Shown here piece after piece: positions 12,853 through 22,174 of a stretch of DNA of 64,000 nt. Both the position numbers and the translations under genes were made by a program. Origin of the DNA: Pseudomonadota bacterium (GTDB taxonomy: Bacteria > Myxococcota_A > Polyangia > Polyangiales > Polyangiaceae); the NCBI GenBank assembly GCA_023432025.1, contig JAEYVE010000296.1, positions 1-64,000 of the forward strand. The letters are read 5' to 3'. The notes under the pieces are model-generated. The model made no database searches, was not told the origin of the DNA, and saw only the letters and a list, made by a program, of their open reading frames with translations. Within the stretch, counting starts at the first letter, position 1; each line of letters begins with the position of its first letter.

Positions 12853-15101
12853 TTGCGATACCGGAAGGTCAGCTTTTGTCCGTCGAAGTCGACGATGGCG
12901 GTGCCGCCCTGCTCCAGCTCTCCGAAGAGAATTTCGCTCGACAGGGGCTTTTTGACTTCGTCTTGGATGAGACGTGCGAGCGGGCGCGCGCCGTTGTCCT
13001 TGTCGTAGCCCTTGTCCGCCAGGTACCGGCGCGCCGCCTCCTTGAGCTCGATTTTGACCTCTCGCTCGGCGAGCTGTTCCTCGAGCTCACGCATGTTCTT
13101 GTCCACGACGAGGCCCATCACGTCGTGCGACAGGGGCTCGAAGGGAATGCGCGCGTCCAGGCGGTTTCTGAACTCGGGGCTGAAGGTGGCCTTGAGCGCC
13201 ACTTCCTCTTGGCCGCGGCTCGAGCGCTCGCCGAAGCCGAGCGGACGCCGCACCAGATCTGCCGCGCCCACGTTGCTCGTCATGATGAGGACCACGTGGC
13301 GGAAGTCCGCTTTTTTGCCGTTGTTGTCGGTGAGCGTGCCGTGGTCCATGACCTGCAAGAGCACGTTGAAGACGTCGGGGTGCGCCTTTTCGATTTCGTC
13401 GAGCAAGAGCACTGCGTGCGGCGTCTTGGCGACGGCTTCCGTCAAGAGGCCGCCGCGGTCGTAGCCCACGTAGCCCGGCGGCGCGCCGATGAGCCGCGAC
13501 ACCGTGTGGCGCTCCATGTACTCGCTCATGTCGAAGCGAATGAGCTCGATGCCGAGCGTCTTGGCGAGCTGCTTGGCGACCTCCGTCTTGCCGACGCCGG
13601 TGGGCCCGGTGAAGAGGTAGGAGCCGATGGGCTTTTCCGGCGGTCGCAGCCCGGCGCGCGACAGGCGAATGGCGGTGGCCAGCTCTTCGATGGCGCGGTC
13701 CTGACCGAAGACGACTTTTTTGAGATCGCCTTCCAGGTTCTGCAGTGACTTCTTGTCGCTGGAAGACACTTGGCGCGGCGGGATTTGCGCCATGCGCGCC
13801 ACGACCGCCTCGATGCGATCGAGCGTGACCTTGCCGCCTTTGCCTTCGTCGAGCTTGGCGTCCGCGCCCGCCTCGTCCACGAGATCGATGGCCTTGTCCG
13901 GGAGCTTGCGATCGTGCAGGTGGCGCTCTGCGAGCGTGACGGCGGCCTTGACGGTGCCCTCCTCGTAGGTGACGCCGTGGAACTCCTCGTAGCGCGGCAA
14001 GAGGCCCTCGAGGATTTGCACGGTTTCTTCCGGGCTCGGCTCCAGCACCTCGATTTTCTGGAAGCGCCGCGCGAGCGCGCGATCCTTTTCCAGGTGGCTG
14101 CGGTACTCCTCGAAGGTGGTGGCGCCGATGCAGCGCAGCTTGCCGGAGGAGAGCGCCGGCTTGAGCAAGTTTGCTGCGTCGAGCGTGCCGCCGCTGGCGG
14201 CGCCAGCGCCGACGACGGTGTGCATTTCGTCGACGAACAGGATGGAGCCTTCGTGCTTTTCCAGCTGCTTGAGCACGCCCTTGACGCGGTTCTCGAAGTC
14301 TCCGCGGAACTTGGTGCCGGCGACCAGCGTGCCCATGTCCAGCGCGAAAATGACGGCGTTCTTGATGGCGTCGGGGACCTCGCCAGCGACGATTTTTGCC
14401 GCCAGCCCCTCGACGATCGCGGTCTTGCCGACGCCGGAGTCACCGACGAAGAGCGGGTTGTTCTTGCGGCGGCGGGCCAGCACCTGCACCGCGCGGCGCA
14501 GCTCCTTTTCCCTTCCGACGAGGGGCTCGATTTCTCCCTTTTGCGCGCGCTCGTTCAGGTTCACGGCGAAGCGCGCCAGGGGGTCGCCTTCTGGCTCCGC
14601 GCCGGCTTCGCCTTCCGCGCCGGGCTCGCCTTCCGTCCGTTCGTTCTCTGCGCCGCCCTCGGCGTCCGACTTCGGCGCGCCGTGGCTGATGAAGCTCACG
14701 ATGTCGTAGCGCGACGTGCCGCAGTCGTTCAGCGCGGCCACCGCGTACGAATCCACCTCCGAGAAGATGGCGACGAGCACGTTGTAGCCCTTCAGCTCGT
14801 CCTTGCCGCTGGACTCCACGTGCCAGGCGGCGCGCTGTAGGACGCGCTGAAAGCCGCGTGACGGCGTGGGCGCCACGTCCTGCCCCAGAGGGACAGGCGT
14901 CATTTCGCGATCCAAGACGTCGGCGAGGCTCTTCTTCAGGCGCTCCAGGTTGCCGCCCGCCTTGACGATGACGCGCGCCGTCTCCTGGTCGTGAAGCAGG
15001 GCGAGCAAGAGGTGCTCGACCGTCATCAGCTCGTGGCGGCGGCGCTGGGCCTCGTGGTGGGCCAGGGAGAGCGCGATTTCGAGTTGGGTGCTCAGCTTCA
15101 T
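12849..15101 (-). CDS. clpA: ATP-dependent Clp protease ATP-binding subunit ClpA
   Basis: 750 aa, the usual ClpA length. An N-terminal Clp repeat domain (SLAHHEAQRRRHELMTVEHL) is followed by two AAA+ modules. The first has Walker A GDSGVGKT and the second GPTGVGKT with LLLDEIEKAHPD. The family unfolds substrates and feeds them to ClpP in the cytoplasm. A ClpP-docking loop is expected in the second module (IGF/L type; VRRPLGFGE is a candidate). clpS lies four bases upstream on the same strand and supplies the N-end-rule adaptor. No clpP is seen nearby. The gene overlaps the next lipoprotein gene by four bases. Confidence 0.96.
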   Translation of the reverse strand: MKLSTQLEIALSLAHHEAQRRRHELMTVEHLLLALLHDQETARVIVKAGGNLERLKKSLADVLDREMTPVPLGQDVAPTPSRGFQRVLQRAAWHVESSGKDELKGYNVLVAIFSEVDSYAVAALNDCGTSRYDIVSFISHGAPKSDAEGGAENERTEGEPGAEGEAGAEPEGDPLARFAVNLNERAQKGEIEPLVGREKELRRAVQVLARRRKNNPLFVGDSGVGKTAIVEGLAAKIVAGEVPDAIKNAVIFALDMGTLVAGTKFRGDFENRVKGVLKQLEKHEGSILFVDEMHTVVGAGAASGGTLDAANLLKPALSSGKLRCIGATTFEEYRSHLEKDRALARRFQKIEVLEPSPEETVQILEGLLPRYEEFHGVTYEEGTVKAAVTLAERHLHDRKLPDKAIDLVDEAGADAKLDEGKGGKVTLDRIEAVVARMAQIPPRQVSSSDKKSLQNLEGDLKKVVFGQDRAIEELATAIRLSRAGLRPPEKPIGSYLFTGPTGVGKTEVAKQLAKTLGIELIRFDMSEYMERHTVSRLIGAPPGYVGYDRGGLLTEAVAKTPHAVLLLDEIEKAHPDVFNVLLQVMDHGTLTDNNGKKADFRHVVLIMTSNVGAADLVRRPLGFGERSSRGQEEVALKATFSPEFRNRLDARIPFEPLSHDVMGLVVDKNMRELEEQLAEREVKIELKEAARRYLADKGYDKDNGARPLARLIQDEVKKPLSSEILFGELEQGGTAIVDFDGQKLTFRYRK

Positions 15102-15105
15102 ACTC

Positions 15106-15441
15106 TCAGCCCTCGAATCCTTCTGGCTCGGCGCTGCAGCGCAGCGGGTGACCGCTGTGCTTGGCGTAGGTCATGACCTGTTCCACCTTCGACTCGGCGA
15201 CGTCCCTCGTGAAGACGCCAACGGCCGCCCAGCCGCGGACGTGGACGTGGAGCATGAGGTGCGTCGCCTCCGTGACGTCCTTGTGGAAGAACTTCATGAG
15301 GACGTGAACGACGAACTCCTGGGTGGTGTAGTCGTCGTTGTGAAAGACCACGACGTAGCGGCGAGGCCGCTCCGTTTTCGCCCGCTCTTCCGTGGCGAGG
15401 TCGCCCTGGTGCTCGGGGGTTTGCGTTTTCTTGGTGGTCAT
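15106..15441 (-). CDS. clpS: ATP-dependent Clp protease adaptor ClpS
   Basis: 111 aa with the ClpS core YVVVFHNDDYTTQEFVVHVL and the downstream HVHVRGWAAVGVFTRDVAESK. It binds N-degron substrates and the ClpA N-domain. The acidic N-terminal extension is Lys/Glu-rich and flexible, as in the family. It is the first gene of a clpS-clpA-lipoprotein unit with a four-base gap to clpA. About 400 bases of non-coding DNA with direct repeats lie upstream. Confidence 0.95.
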   Translation of the reverse strand: MTTKKTQTPEHQGDLATEERAKTERPRRYVVVFHNDDYTTQEFVVHVLMKFFHKDVTEATHLMLHVHVRGWAAVGVFTRDVAESKVEQVMTYAKHSGHPLRCSAEPEGFEG

Positions 15442-15839
15442 GGAGCGAAATACGCCGTGAATGCGCTTGCGATGAATGCGCAGGGTAACCCCGCAACTCT
15501 CCGTCGCCCGCGAGGCCGTCTAGAAAGAATGGGTCCGCGCCGGGGCCCTGTCGACCCCTTGACGAGCGGAAGCGCCCAAGCGGTGCGGCGTTCGTTTTCG
15601 AGCGCCGGGGCCGTGCTGCGGGAGCACCGCGTTTTGCCGGGCCGGGGCCGTGCTGCGGGAGCACCGCGTTTCGTGCGACCCCGCCGAGCCCGAAAAAACG
15701 AAACGGGAGGTGGGGCGGTTCCGCCTGCGTGCGGGGGCGTGTCCCGTCCGGCGTCTGCCCAAATGCGGACCGCCCGTCTCGAGCGGCTCGGGGCAGCGTC
15801 GAGAGCGGGCGGCTCACGTCGGTTTGTCTGTGGGGGCGC
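15442..15839. other. non-coding stretch with repeats upstream of clpS
   Basis: About 400 bases without a credible gene. It must hold the clpS promoter, reading left, but I cannot assign -35/-10 elements. It contains the two 37-bp-spaced repeats listed separately. Several open frames cross it; they are Arg/Pro-rich and lack ribosome binding sites. Confidence 0.5.
15604..15671. repeat. direct repeats containing the dispersed core, copies 3 and 4
   Basis: Two units with period 37 (15604-15640 and 15641-15671) are identical over 31 bases. Each contains GTGCTGCGGGAGCACCGCG, whose reverse complement holds the core CGGTGCTCCCGCA. The GTGCT...AGCAC arms allow a small hairpin in each copy. Confidence 0.75.
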
Positions 15840-15980
15840 TCAGGTCGCCGTCTTGGGCGGCGTCTTGGGCTGACCAGCGGCGGCGTGCTCTTCGGCGCGC
15901 TTCATCTCCCACTGGGCGTTCTTCTTGGCGCGACGCTTACGTTCGCGGCGACGGGCGCGTGAATCTTGCGGGGTCGACAT
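15840..15980 (-). CDS. small basic protein, 46 aa
   Basis: An unlisted short gene: ATG at 15978-15980 on the minus strand, preceded by GAGGAGAG at ideal spacing, 46 codons and a TGA. The product opens MSTPQDSRARRRERKRRAKK, then NAQWEMKRAEEHAAAG and a Pro/Lys/Thr tail. The Arg/Lys-rich helix suggests nucleic-acid or ribosome binding. I do not recognise a named family. The strong ribosome binding site and non-random composition make it a real gene in my view. It stands alone between clpS and the DUF6918-like gene. Confidence 0.7.
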   Translation of the reverse strand: MSTPQDSRARRRERKRRAKKNAQWEMKRAEEHAAAGQPKTPPKTAT

Positions 15981-16191
15981 GGCTTACTCTCCTCGGGTGT
16001 CCGACTCGGTAGGGCGGGCCTCGAGGCGGGGCGGGGTTGAATGGGGTCAGCCTCCTACCTCAGCTCGAAGCGCAATGCCAGCGCGGCGCGCGCGGCGGGG
16101 AGGTGGAAATTCACTCGAAAGGCCTCACCCCGGGGGGTCGGGCCGAGGGGATGCCCCGGACGGCCCCGCGGGGCGAGCGCCCCCACGGCCT

Positions 16192-16641
16192 TCAAGCGCT
16201 TGCTGCGTGGCGCTCGAGGAGCTGGCCCAGTCGAGGCATGGCCGCTTCGACGTGCTTTTTGGCGGAGGGGCGCAGCTTTTCGTAGGTCTTTTGAATGACG
16301 GCCTGCTTGGCGTTGGCTGCCCGGGCGTCGGTGACGGCGAGCAGCCGGTCCGCGACCGCGCTCCCCTCGGCGACCAAGGTCTTGCTGGGTTTTTCCCCAC
16401 GGCTCAAAGCGGTCTGGTAGGACGGCTCGACCGCGCGGAGGAAGTCGTCGAGGAGGCGATCCATCACCTGGTTCAGAAAGCCAGGGGCGACGCCCTTGAC
16501 CAGCTTGTAGCTCGTTTTCACCGCGATGCCGGTGAGGCCGGACTTGTCCTCGACCTCGGCGTCGAGCACGCGCAGCGCGTCCTCGATCACGGCCTTTCGC
16601 TTACCGTTCTCTCCAATCTGCTCGATCAGACTTTTCGCCAT
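16192..16641 (-). CDS. conserved hypothetical protein, DUF6918-like
   Basis: 149 aa, soluble, mostly helical, without Cys. The order of motifs resembles my recollection of the DUF6918 family: VIEDALRVLDAEVEDKSGL, then AVKTSYKLVKGVAPGF, LLAVTDARAANAKQAV and LRPSAKKHVEAAMPRLG. No biochemical role is known to me. AGAGGG precedes the ATG. It is divergent from the NtrC-type regulator, separated by about 310 bases. Confidence 0.6.
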   Translation of the reverse strand: MAKSLIEQIGENGKRKAVIEDALRVLDAEVEDKSGLTGIAVKTSYKLVKGVAPGFLNQVMDRLLDDFLRAVEPSYQTALSRGEKPSKTLVAEGSAVADRLLAVTDARAANAKQAVIQKTYEKLRPSAKKHVEAAMPRLGQLLERHAASA

Positions 16642-16950
16642 CGTGCCCTCTGGCGCTTTCGCGCCCCTCCGTCGCTACAGAAATTTCGGCGCGTTCGGCG
16701 TCGCTGCTTTCCGCGGCGTGCGCCGACGAAACCCGCGCCGTATCGGGGCGTACAGCGGCACCGCGCAGCCGTCTCCCCGTTTACGATGCCCTAGGAGCCG
16801 CGCACCTCAGGATGGCGGCGCATAGGCGATCTCGTGGCGACTGCCACTAGCACCCGGACGAAACGATGTCGATCGCGAGCGGGCGAGCGGGTGGGGGAGC
16901 CTTCGAGCCGGGTTGCACAAGGGTCGCGTTCCTGCTCGATTTCGAGAGTC
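16642..16950. other. divergent intergenic region, promoters not resolved
   Basis: About 309 bases between two divergent genes. The reading frame of the regulator stays open back to about 16834, so its true start may lie within this stretch. I see no convincing sigma-54 -24/-12 pair and no strong dyad. Confidence 0.4.
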
Positions 16951-18351
16951 GTGTCCACGAAATCCAAGACAACCCCGTCGCCGCGAGACGCGAGCGCCCG
17001 TCCCGTGCGCATCCTGGTCGTCGATGACCAGCGCAACATGAGGACCACGCTGGCCATGATGCTGCGCGGCGCTGGTTACGACGTCGACGAGGCAGAGGAC
17101 GGCGCGCGGGGCCGCGAGGCGGGCGCCGCCGAGGCGTACGATCTGGTCATCACGGACTTGCGGATGGGCGATCCGGACGGCCTGCAGGTGCTGCGGGCGG
17201 TCAAGGAGGCGCAGCCGAAGTGTGAGGTCATCGTGATGACCGCGTACGGAACGATCGAATCCGCCGTCGAGGCGATTCGCCTGGGCGCGTTCGACTACCT
17301 GCAAAAGCCCTTCAACGAAGCCGAGCTCTTGATGAAGGTCTTCAAGGCGCTCGAGAGCCGGCGGCTGCGTGGACAAGTCGAAGCGTTCGCGCAGGAGTTC
17401 AAGGAGCGCTACGGGTTCGAGAACATCATTGGGCGCTCCGAGGCCATTCGGAACCTGCTGTCGCGCGTGGTGCGGATCGCGCCGACGGACTCGACGGTGC
17501 TCATCACGGGTGAGAGCGGCACCGGCAAGGAGCTCATCGCGCGCGCGGTGCACGCCAACAGCCGTCGCGCCAACCGCCCCTTCGTCCCGGTGAACTGCGC
17601 GGCCATCACCGAAACGCTGCTCGAGAGCGAGCTCTTCGGGCACGCGCGCGGCTCGTTCACGGGCGCGGTGTCTGCTCGCAAAGGTTTGTTCGAGGAGGCG
17701 GACGGCGGCACCTTTTTCTTCGACGAAATCGCGGAGACGACGCTGGCCTTCCAAGCCAAGCTGCTTCGTACGATTCAAGAGGGCGAGGTGCGTCGCGTCG
17801 GCGACAACAAGCCCATCAAGGTGGACATTCGGGTCATCGCCGCGACCAACGTGGAGCTCACGGAGGCGGTGGAAGAGCGCCGCTTCCGCGAGGATTTGTA
17901 CTACCGCCTGAACGTGGCGCGCTTCGTGCTGCCGCCGCTGCGCCAAAGGCGCGAGGATATTCCGCTGCTCTTCGAGTACTTCCTGAACAAGTACAACCAG
18001 AAGATCGGCGCTCGCGCGCAGCTGGGTGACGGCGTGATGGATCACCTCTTGGAGTACAGCTACCCGGGCAACATTCGCGAGCTCGAGAACATGGTGGAGC
18101 AAGCGGTGGCGCTGGCCACCAACGGCACCATCACCCTGGACGACGTCTTGCCGGACGCGTCGCGCGAGCCCAGCCCGACCAGCGGCAAGACGCTCGCCGA
18201 CATCGTGGACGAGGCAGAGCGGCAGGCCGTGGAGCGCGCTTTGCGCGCGGCGGACGGCAGCCGCGAGCGCGCCGCAGAGGCGCTCAACATCAGCCCCACG
18301 ACCCTCTGGCGCAAAATGACGCGCCTCGGGATTACCTACGATAGCCGCTGA
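16951..18351 (+). CDS. NtrC-family sigma-54-dependent response regulator
   Basis: 466 aa from the GTG at 16951 (CGAGAG upstream); an upstream GTG at 16834 would add 39 Arg/Ser-rich residues. The receiver domain (about residues 19-130) has ILVVDDQ, phosphoacceptor VITDLRMGD and KPF. The AAA+ domain (about 160-390) has Walker A GESGTGKE and the sigma-54 contact loop as GSFTGA, a known variant of GAFTGA. A Fis-type helix-turn-helix closes the protein (RERAAEALNISPTTLWRKM). It activates sigma-54 promoters by ATP hydrolysis after phosphorylation. No histidine kinase gene is adjacent, so its partner is elsewhere. Confidence 0.93.
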   Translation: MSTKSKTTPSPRDASARPVRILVVDDQRNMRTTLAMMLRGAGYDVDEAEDGARGREAGAAEAYDLVITDLRMGDPDGLQVLRAVKEAQPKCEVIVMTAYGTIESAVEAIRLGAFDYLQKPFNEAELLMKVFKALESRRLRGQVEAFAQEFKERYGFENIIGRSEAIRNLLSRVVRIAPTDSTVLITGESGTGKELIARAVHANSRRANRPFVPVNCAAITETLLESELFGHARGSFTGAVSARKGLFEEADGGTFFFDEIAETTLAFQAKLLRTIQEGEVRRVGDNKPIKVDIRVIAATNVELTEAVEERRFREDLYYRLNVARFVLPPLRQRREDIPLLFEYFLNKYNQKIGARAQLGDGVMDHLLEYSYPGNIRELENMVEQAVALATNGTITLDDVLPDASREPSPTSGKTLADIVDEAERQAVERALRAADGSRERAAEALNISPTTLWRKMTRLGITYDSR

Positions 18352-18392
18352 TTGCTCGGCGCGCGCGAGCGCGCCGTGGCCCCCCGCACCTC

Positions 18393-19466
18393 GTGAAGAC
18401 AGAATTGTTCGACTATGAGCTCCGCGAGGAGCTCATCGCATCGCGGCCGCCCGAGGCGCGTGACGGTGCGCGCATGTTGGTTCTCGGGCAGGGCGGCCTC
18501 GCGCACGCGAGCGTGCGCGAGCTATGCGAGTTCATTCCAGAAGGCTCCCTCGTCGTCTTGAACGAAACGCGCGTCCGGCGCGCGAGGCTGGTTTGCCGAC
18601 GCCCGGCGGCGGCGAACGGCGGCGGGGGGCGGGCAGAGCTCCTCTTGCTGGCGCCCTGGGCGGGCAACCGCTGGCGGGCGCTCGGTCGGGCAAACAAGCC
18701 GATTCGTGTGGGGGATCGCCTCGAAGCGCCGGGGCTCCTCGTGACGATCGCCGAGCGGGAAGGGGACGGCACGTTGCGGGTCGATCTCTGCGCGCCGGAC
18801 GGCGTGACACCGCTCACGGACAGCGAGATCGAAGCCGCGCTGGAGCAGCACGGAGAAATGCCGATCCCGCCGTACATGCGGCGTAGCGCCGAAACCCTGG
18901 ACGTGGAGCGCTACCAAACCGTGTTCGCGGACAAGCTGGGCTCGGTGGCGGCGCCCACGGCGGGCCTTCACCTGACGAAGGACGGACTTGCTCGGCTGGA
19001 GGAGCGCGGCGTGCGAGTGGGGCGGCTCTTGCTGCACGTGGGCGTGGGAACGTTTCGCCCGGTGTCTGCCGACGATCTGGACGAGCACGACATGCACGCC
19101 GAGTGGATCGAGGTGAATGAAGAGCTGTGCCAGGCCGTTCGCGACGTGCGCGCGCGGGGCGGGAAGGTCGTGGCCATCGGCACGACGGCGGTGCGTGCGC
19201 TCGAGTCCGCGGCGCACCCCGAACAGGTCGGTTACTTGCGGCCATTTCGCGGGGAAACGCGGCTTCTCATTCAACCAGGCTACCGGTTTCGCGTGACGGA
19301 CGCCTTGCTCACCAACTTCCACATGCCAAGGAGCACGCTCTTGGCGCTCGTTTCGGCGTTCGCGGGGCGCGAACGAATTCTCGCCGCTTATGCCGCGGCC
19401 GGCGCGGAGGGGTATCGCTTCCTCTCCTATGGAGATGCCATGTGGATTCCGGAGCGCTTGTCATGA
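18393..19466 (+). CDS. queA: S-adenosylmethionine:tRNA ribosyltransferase-isomerase QueA
   Basis: 357 aa from a GTG at 18393. It starts MKTELFDYELREELIASRPP, the family opening, and contains DTV-type segments YQTVFADKLGSVAAPTAGLH and HVGVGTFRPV, plus LTNFHMPRSTLLALVSAFAG near the end. QueA transfers and isomerises the ribose of AdoMet onto preQ1 in tRNA to make epoxyqueuosine. It overlaps tgt as ATGA, so the two steps are translationally coupled. No preQ1 riboswitch is recognisable upstream. Confidence 0.96.
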   Translation: MKTELFDYELREELIASRPPEARDGARMLVLGQGGLAHASVRELCEFIPEGSLVVLNETRVRRARLVCRRPAAANGGGGRAELLLLAPWAGNRWRALGRANKPIRVGDRLEAPGLLVTIAEREGDGTLRVDLCAPDGVTPLTDSEIEAALEQHGEMPIPPYMRRSAETLDVERYQTVFADKLGSVAAPTAGLHLTKDGLARLEERGVRVGRLLLHVGVGTFRPVSADDLDEHDMHAEWIEVNEELCQAVRDVRARGGKVVAIGTTAVRALESAAHPEQVGYLRPFRGETRLLIQPGYRFRVTDALLTNFHMPRSTLLALVSAFAGRERILAAYAAAGAEGYRFLSYGDAMWIPERLS

Positions 19467-20572
19467 CCAGAACCGTGAGCTTCGAGCGGGCGGCCCAGAG
19501 CGGTCACGCGCGCGCCGGACTGCTCCACACGCGTCGCGGGGTCGTTCAGACGCCTGCGTTCATGCCGGTGGGCACGCAAGCCTCCGTGAAGGCGCTCGAT
19601 CCGGGGGAGGTGGCCGCGACCGGCGCGCGCATGGTCATCATGAACACCTACCACTTGTGGCTCCGTCCTGGGCCCGAGGTGGTCCAGGACGGCGGCGGCC
19701 TCCACGACTTCAGTCGTTGGCCTCACGTGATAGCCACCGACTCCGGCGGCTTTCAGGCTTTCTCCCTCGCCGAACGCACCAAGGTGAGCGAGGAAGGGTT
19801 TGCCTTTTCGTCCCATTTGGACGGCTCGCGGCGCATGCTTTCGCCGGAGGAGTCCATGCGGGTGCAGGGGATGCTCGGCTCGGACGTCGCGATGCAGCTC
19901 GACATTTGTCCTCCCGGCGGCTCCGCGCGAGATGTGGTGCTCGAGGCCATGGCGCGCACGACGCGTTGGGCAGCGCGCTGTCTCGAGTCACGGAGGCCGG
20001 ACCAGGCGCTGTTTTGCATCGTTCAGGGCGGCACGGACGTCGAGCTCCGGCTCCGGCACTTGGCGGAGCTGCAAGCGCTTCCATTCGACGGGGTGGCGCT
20101 CGGCGGCTTCAGCGTGGGTGAGCCGCCCGAGCACATGCACCGCGCGCTCGCCGAGGTCGCGCCACGCATGGATCCCGCTCGAATTCACTACCTGATGGGC
20201 GTGGGAACGCCGAGCGACTTGGTGCGCGCCATCGGGGCCGGCATCGACCTCTTCGACTGCGTGATGCCCACGCGCAACGCCAGGAACGGGCAAGTCTTCG
20301 TTCGCACCGGCAAGCTCGTCATCAAGAACGCGAAGTACCGGACCGATCGTGAGGTCATCGAACCTGGTTGCGACTGTGCCGCGTGCGCTGGCGGGTACTC
20401 GCGCGCCTACCTGCGACACCTCTACGTCGCGGGAGAAATCCTCGCCCATCGGCTTCTGACCCTCCACAACCTGCGCTTTTATGCGCGGCTGGTGGCCGAG
20501 GCGCGCGCGGCGGTGCTGGAGGCGCGGTACGCGAGTTGGGCGACCGAAAAGCTACGCGAGCTGGGCGCCTGA
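19463..20572 (+). CDS. tgt: queuine/preQ1 tRNA-ribosyltransferase
   Basis: 369 aa from the ATG at 19463, which overlaps the queA stop; the frame is open further upstream but that part lies within queA. It has the TIM-barrel TGT motifs MNTYHLWLRPG, the catalytic-region DSGGFQAFSL, GGFSVGEP, the second Asp motif DLFDCVMPTRNARNG, and the Zn site CDCAAC...YLRHLY. It exchanges G34 for preQ1 in GUN-anticodon tRNAs. The pair queA-tgt forms a small queuosine operon. Confidence 0.96.
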   Translation: MTRTVSFERAAQSGHARAGLLHTRRGVVQTPAFMPVGTQASVKALDPGEVAATGARMVIMNTYHLWLRPGPEVVQDGGGLHDFSRWPHVIATDSGGFQAFSLAERTKVSEEGFAFSSHLDGSRRMLSPEESMRVQGMLGSDVAMQLDICPPGGSARDVVLEAMARTTRWAARCLESRRPDQALFCIVQGGTDVELRLRHLAELQALPFDGVALGGFSVGEPPEHMHRALAEVAPRMDPARIHYLMGVGTPSDLVRAIGAGIDLFDCVMPTRNARNGQVFVRTGKLVIKNAKYRTDREVIEPGCDCAACAGGYSRAYLRHLYVAGEILAHRLLTLHNLRFYARLVAEARAAVLEARYASWATEKLRELGA

Positions 20573-20677
20573 GGTCGACGGAGCGGCTTCGGAGAACCCG
20601 AACTCGGGGCGAAAATGCCACGGAAGACGTGGCCTTGGCGCGCACGGATCGGCTATCGTGTGTATTCGGACGGCCGC

Positions 20678-22174
20678 ATGGCGGAAAAGAAGCAACTCGG
20701 ACGAATCCTCCTCAGGCAAAAGGCGCTCACTCCAGATCAGCTGGAGCAGGCGCTGAGTGAGCCTGGCGGGCGCCTGGCGTCACGGTTGATCGAACAAGGC
20801 ACCATCAGCGGCTTGGCCGCGCTCAAGGCGCTGAGCGAGCAGCACGGCATTCCGGGCATCGATCTCGAGCAGGTGTGCGTGAGCCTCGTGGATCTCGAGC
20901 TCTTGCCGAAAGAGATCGCCGAAAAGCATCTCATTTTGCCGGTCCTGTCACGCGGAGAGCGATTGTTCGTCGCCATGGCGAATCCGCGCGAGCGGAAGGT
21001 CATCGACGAGCTCGAGTTCGTGACGGGCAAAAAGGTTTACCCGTACGTCGCGCTCGAAACGCCGCTGGCCAAGGTCGTCGAGGAGGCGTACGCGCGGCGT
21101 GCTCGCGGCGAGCGCTACTACGTCGGTCCGCGTTGTCCCGCAGAAACCCTGCAAAAGCTCGGCATCGACGCGCATGGGCAGCCGCTGGGGCAAGGGACGG
21201 AGTGGGCGCCGCTTTCCACCGTCGAGGAGCCGACCCAAACGGACTCGGTGCCGCCGTCGACGGCGCTGACGCCGAGCGTGAACGCCGAAACACCGGGCGC
21301 GCAGGCGAGCTTGTCCGAGGTGAACGACGAAGGCTTCGGAGACGTCTCGCAGGAGCTCAGCGTCATCACGGATTTGCCCGAGCACGAGTCGCGTCCCGCG
21401 CCGGAAGGTGCGCGCACGGTGCTCATCGTGGACGACGAAGCGGAAATCCGCCGCATGCTCGAGCGCCTCCTGACGAGTCGTGGCTACCGCGTGCTCCAGG
21501 CGGACGCGGGGCTCATGGCGCTCAAGATGGTGAAGGAGCATTCGCCGGACCTCATCGTGCTGGACGCCATGTTGCCCGAGGTGCACGGCTTCGACATTGC
21601 TCGTCGCATCAAGGGCAGCAAGCGTTACGGCGGCATCCCCATCGTGATGGTGAGCGCTGTGTATCGCGGTTGGCACTACGCCGAAGACTTGAAAGAGAGT
21701 TGCGGCGTCGAAGCGTTCGTCGAGAAGCCGTTCAAGATTCAACAAGTCGTGGACGCGGTGGAGAGCGCGCTCGAGGGCTCGGCGAAGCAAGCGGAGCTCG
21801 ACCAAGAGCGCATGCACCAGGAGGCCGAGGAAGCGCTCACGGCCGGCGTGGCCGCGTACAAGGCGGGCGACCTGGACACCGCCGTCGAGTACCTGCGTCG
21901 CGGCGTGGACATCGATCCGCTCGCGTACCGCCTCCACTTTCACCTGGGCTTGCTCTACGGGCGCAAGGGGCAGGTGTTCGACGCCATCACGGCGTTGGAG
22001 CAGGCCGTGGAGATCAACTCTCGGCACTTCCCCGCCATGAAGAACCTGGCCATCCTCTACCAGAAGGCCGGGTTCCGGAATAAGGCAGCAGAAATGTGGC
22101 AGAGAGCTTTGGTGGTGGCCCCGGACGACCCGACCCGCCAGACCATCAAGAAACAGCTATTGGCGCTGCTTTGA
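20678..22174 (+). CDS. MshEN domain - receiver - TPR protein
   Basis: 498 aa from the ATG at 20678 (MAEKKQLGRILLRQ); a longer frame upstream is Trp/Arg-rich and unlikely. Residues 1-150 resemble the GspE/PilB/MshE N-terminal domain, with two partial MshEN motifs (QLGRILLRQKALTPDQLEQAL and a second 'RLASRLIEQGTISGLAALKAL'). Residues about 247-365 are a receiver with IVDDEAE, phosphoacceptor LIVLDAML, VMVSAV and EKPF. The C-terminus has about three TPR units. MshEN domains often bind c-di-GMP, so this could join c-di-GMP and phosphorelay input to a TPR scaffold. No ATPase domain is present. The GltJ/AgmX-like gene lies 115 bases downstream. Confidence 0.8.
   Translation: MAEKKQLGRILLRQKALTPDQLEQALSEPGGRLASRLIEQGTISGLAALKALSEQHGIPGIDLEQVCVSLVDLELLPKEIAEKHLILPVLSRGERLFVAMANPRERKVIDELEFVTGKKVYPYVALETPLAKVVEEAYARRARGERYYVGPRCPAETLQKLGIDAHGQPLGQGTEWAPLSTVEEPTQTDSVPPSTALTPSVNAETPGAQASLSEVNDEGFGDVSQELSVITDLPEHESRPAPEGARTVLIVDDEAEIRRMLERLLTSRGYRVLQADAGLMALKMVKEHSPDLIVLDAMLPEVHGFDIARRIKGSKRYGGIPIVMVSAVYRGWHYAEDLKESCGVEAFVEKPFKIQQVVDAVESALEGSAKQAELDQERMHQEAEEALTAGVAAYKAGDLDTAVEYLRRGVDIDPLAYRLHFHLGLLYGRKGQVFDAITALEQAVEINSRHFPAMKNLAILYQKAGFRNKAAEMWQRALVVAPDDPTRQTIKKQLLALL

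Noticed and set aside
15520..15817. short frames in the space upstream of clpS
   Set aside because: Arg/Pro-rich, crossing direct repeats, without ribosome binding sites.
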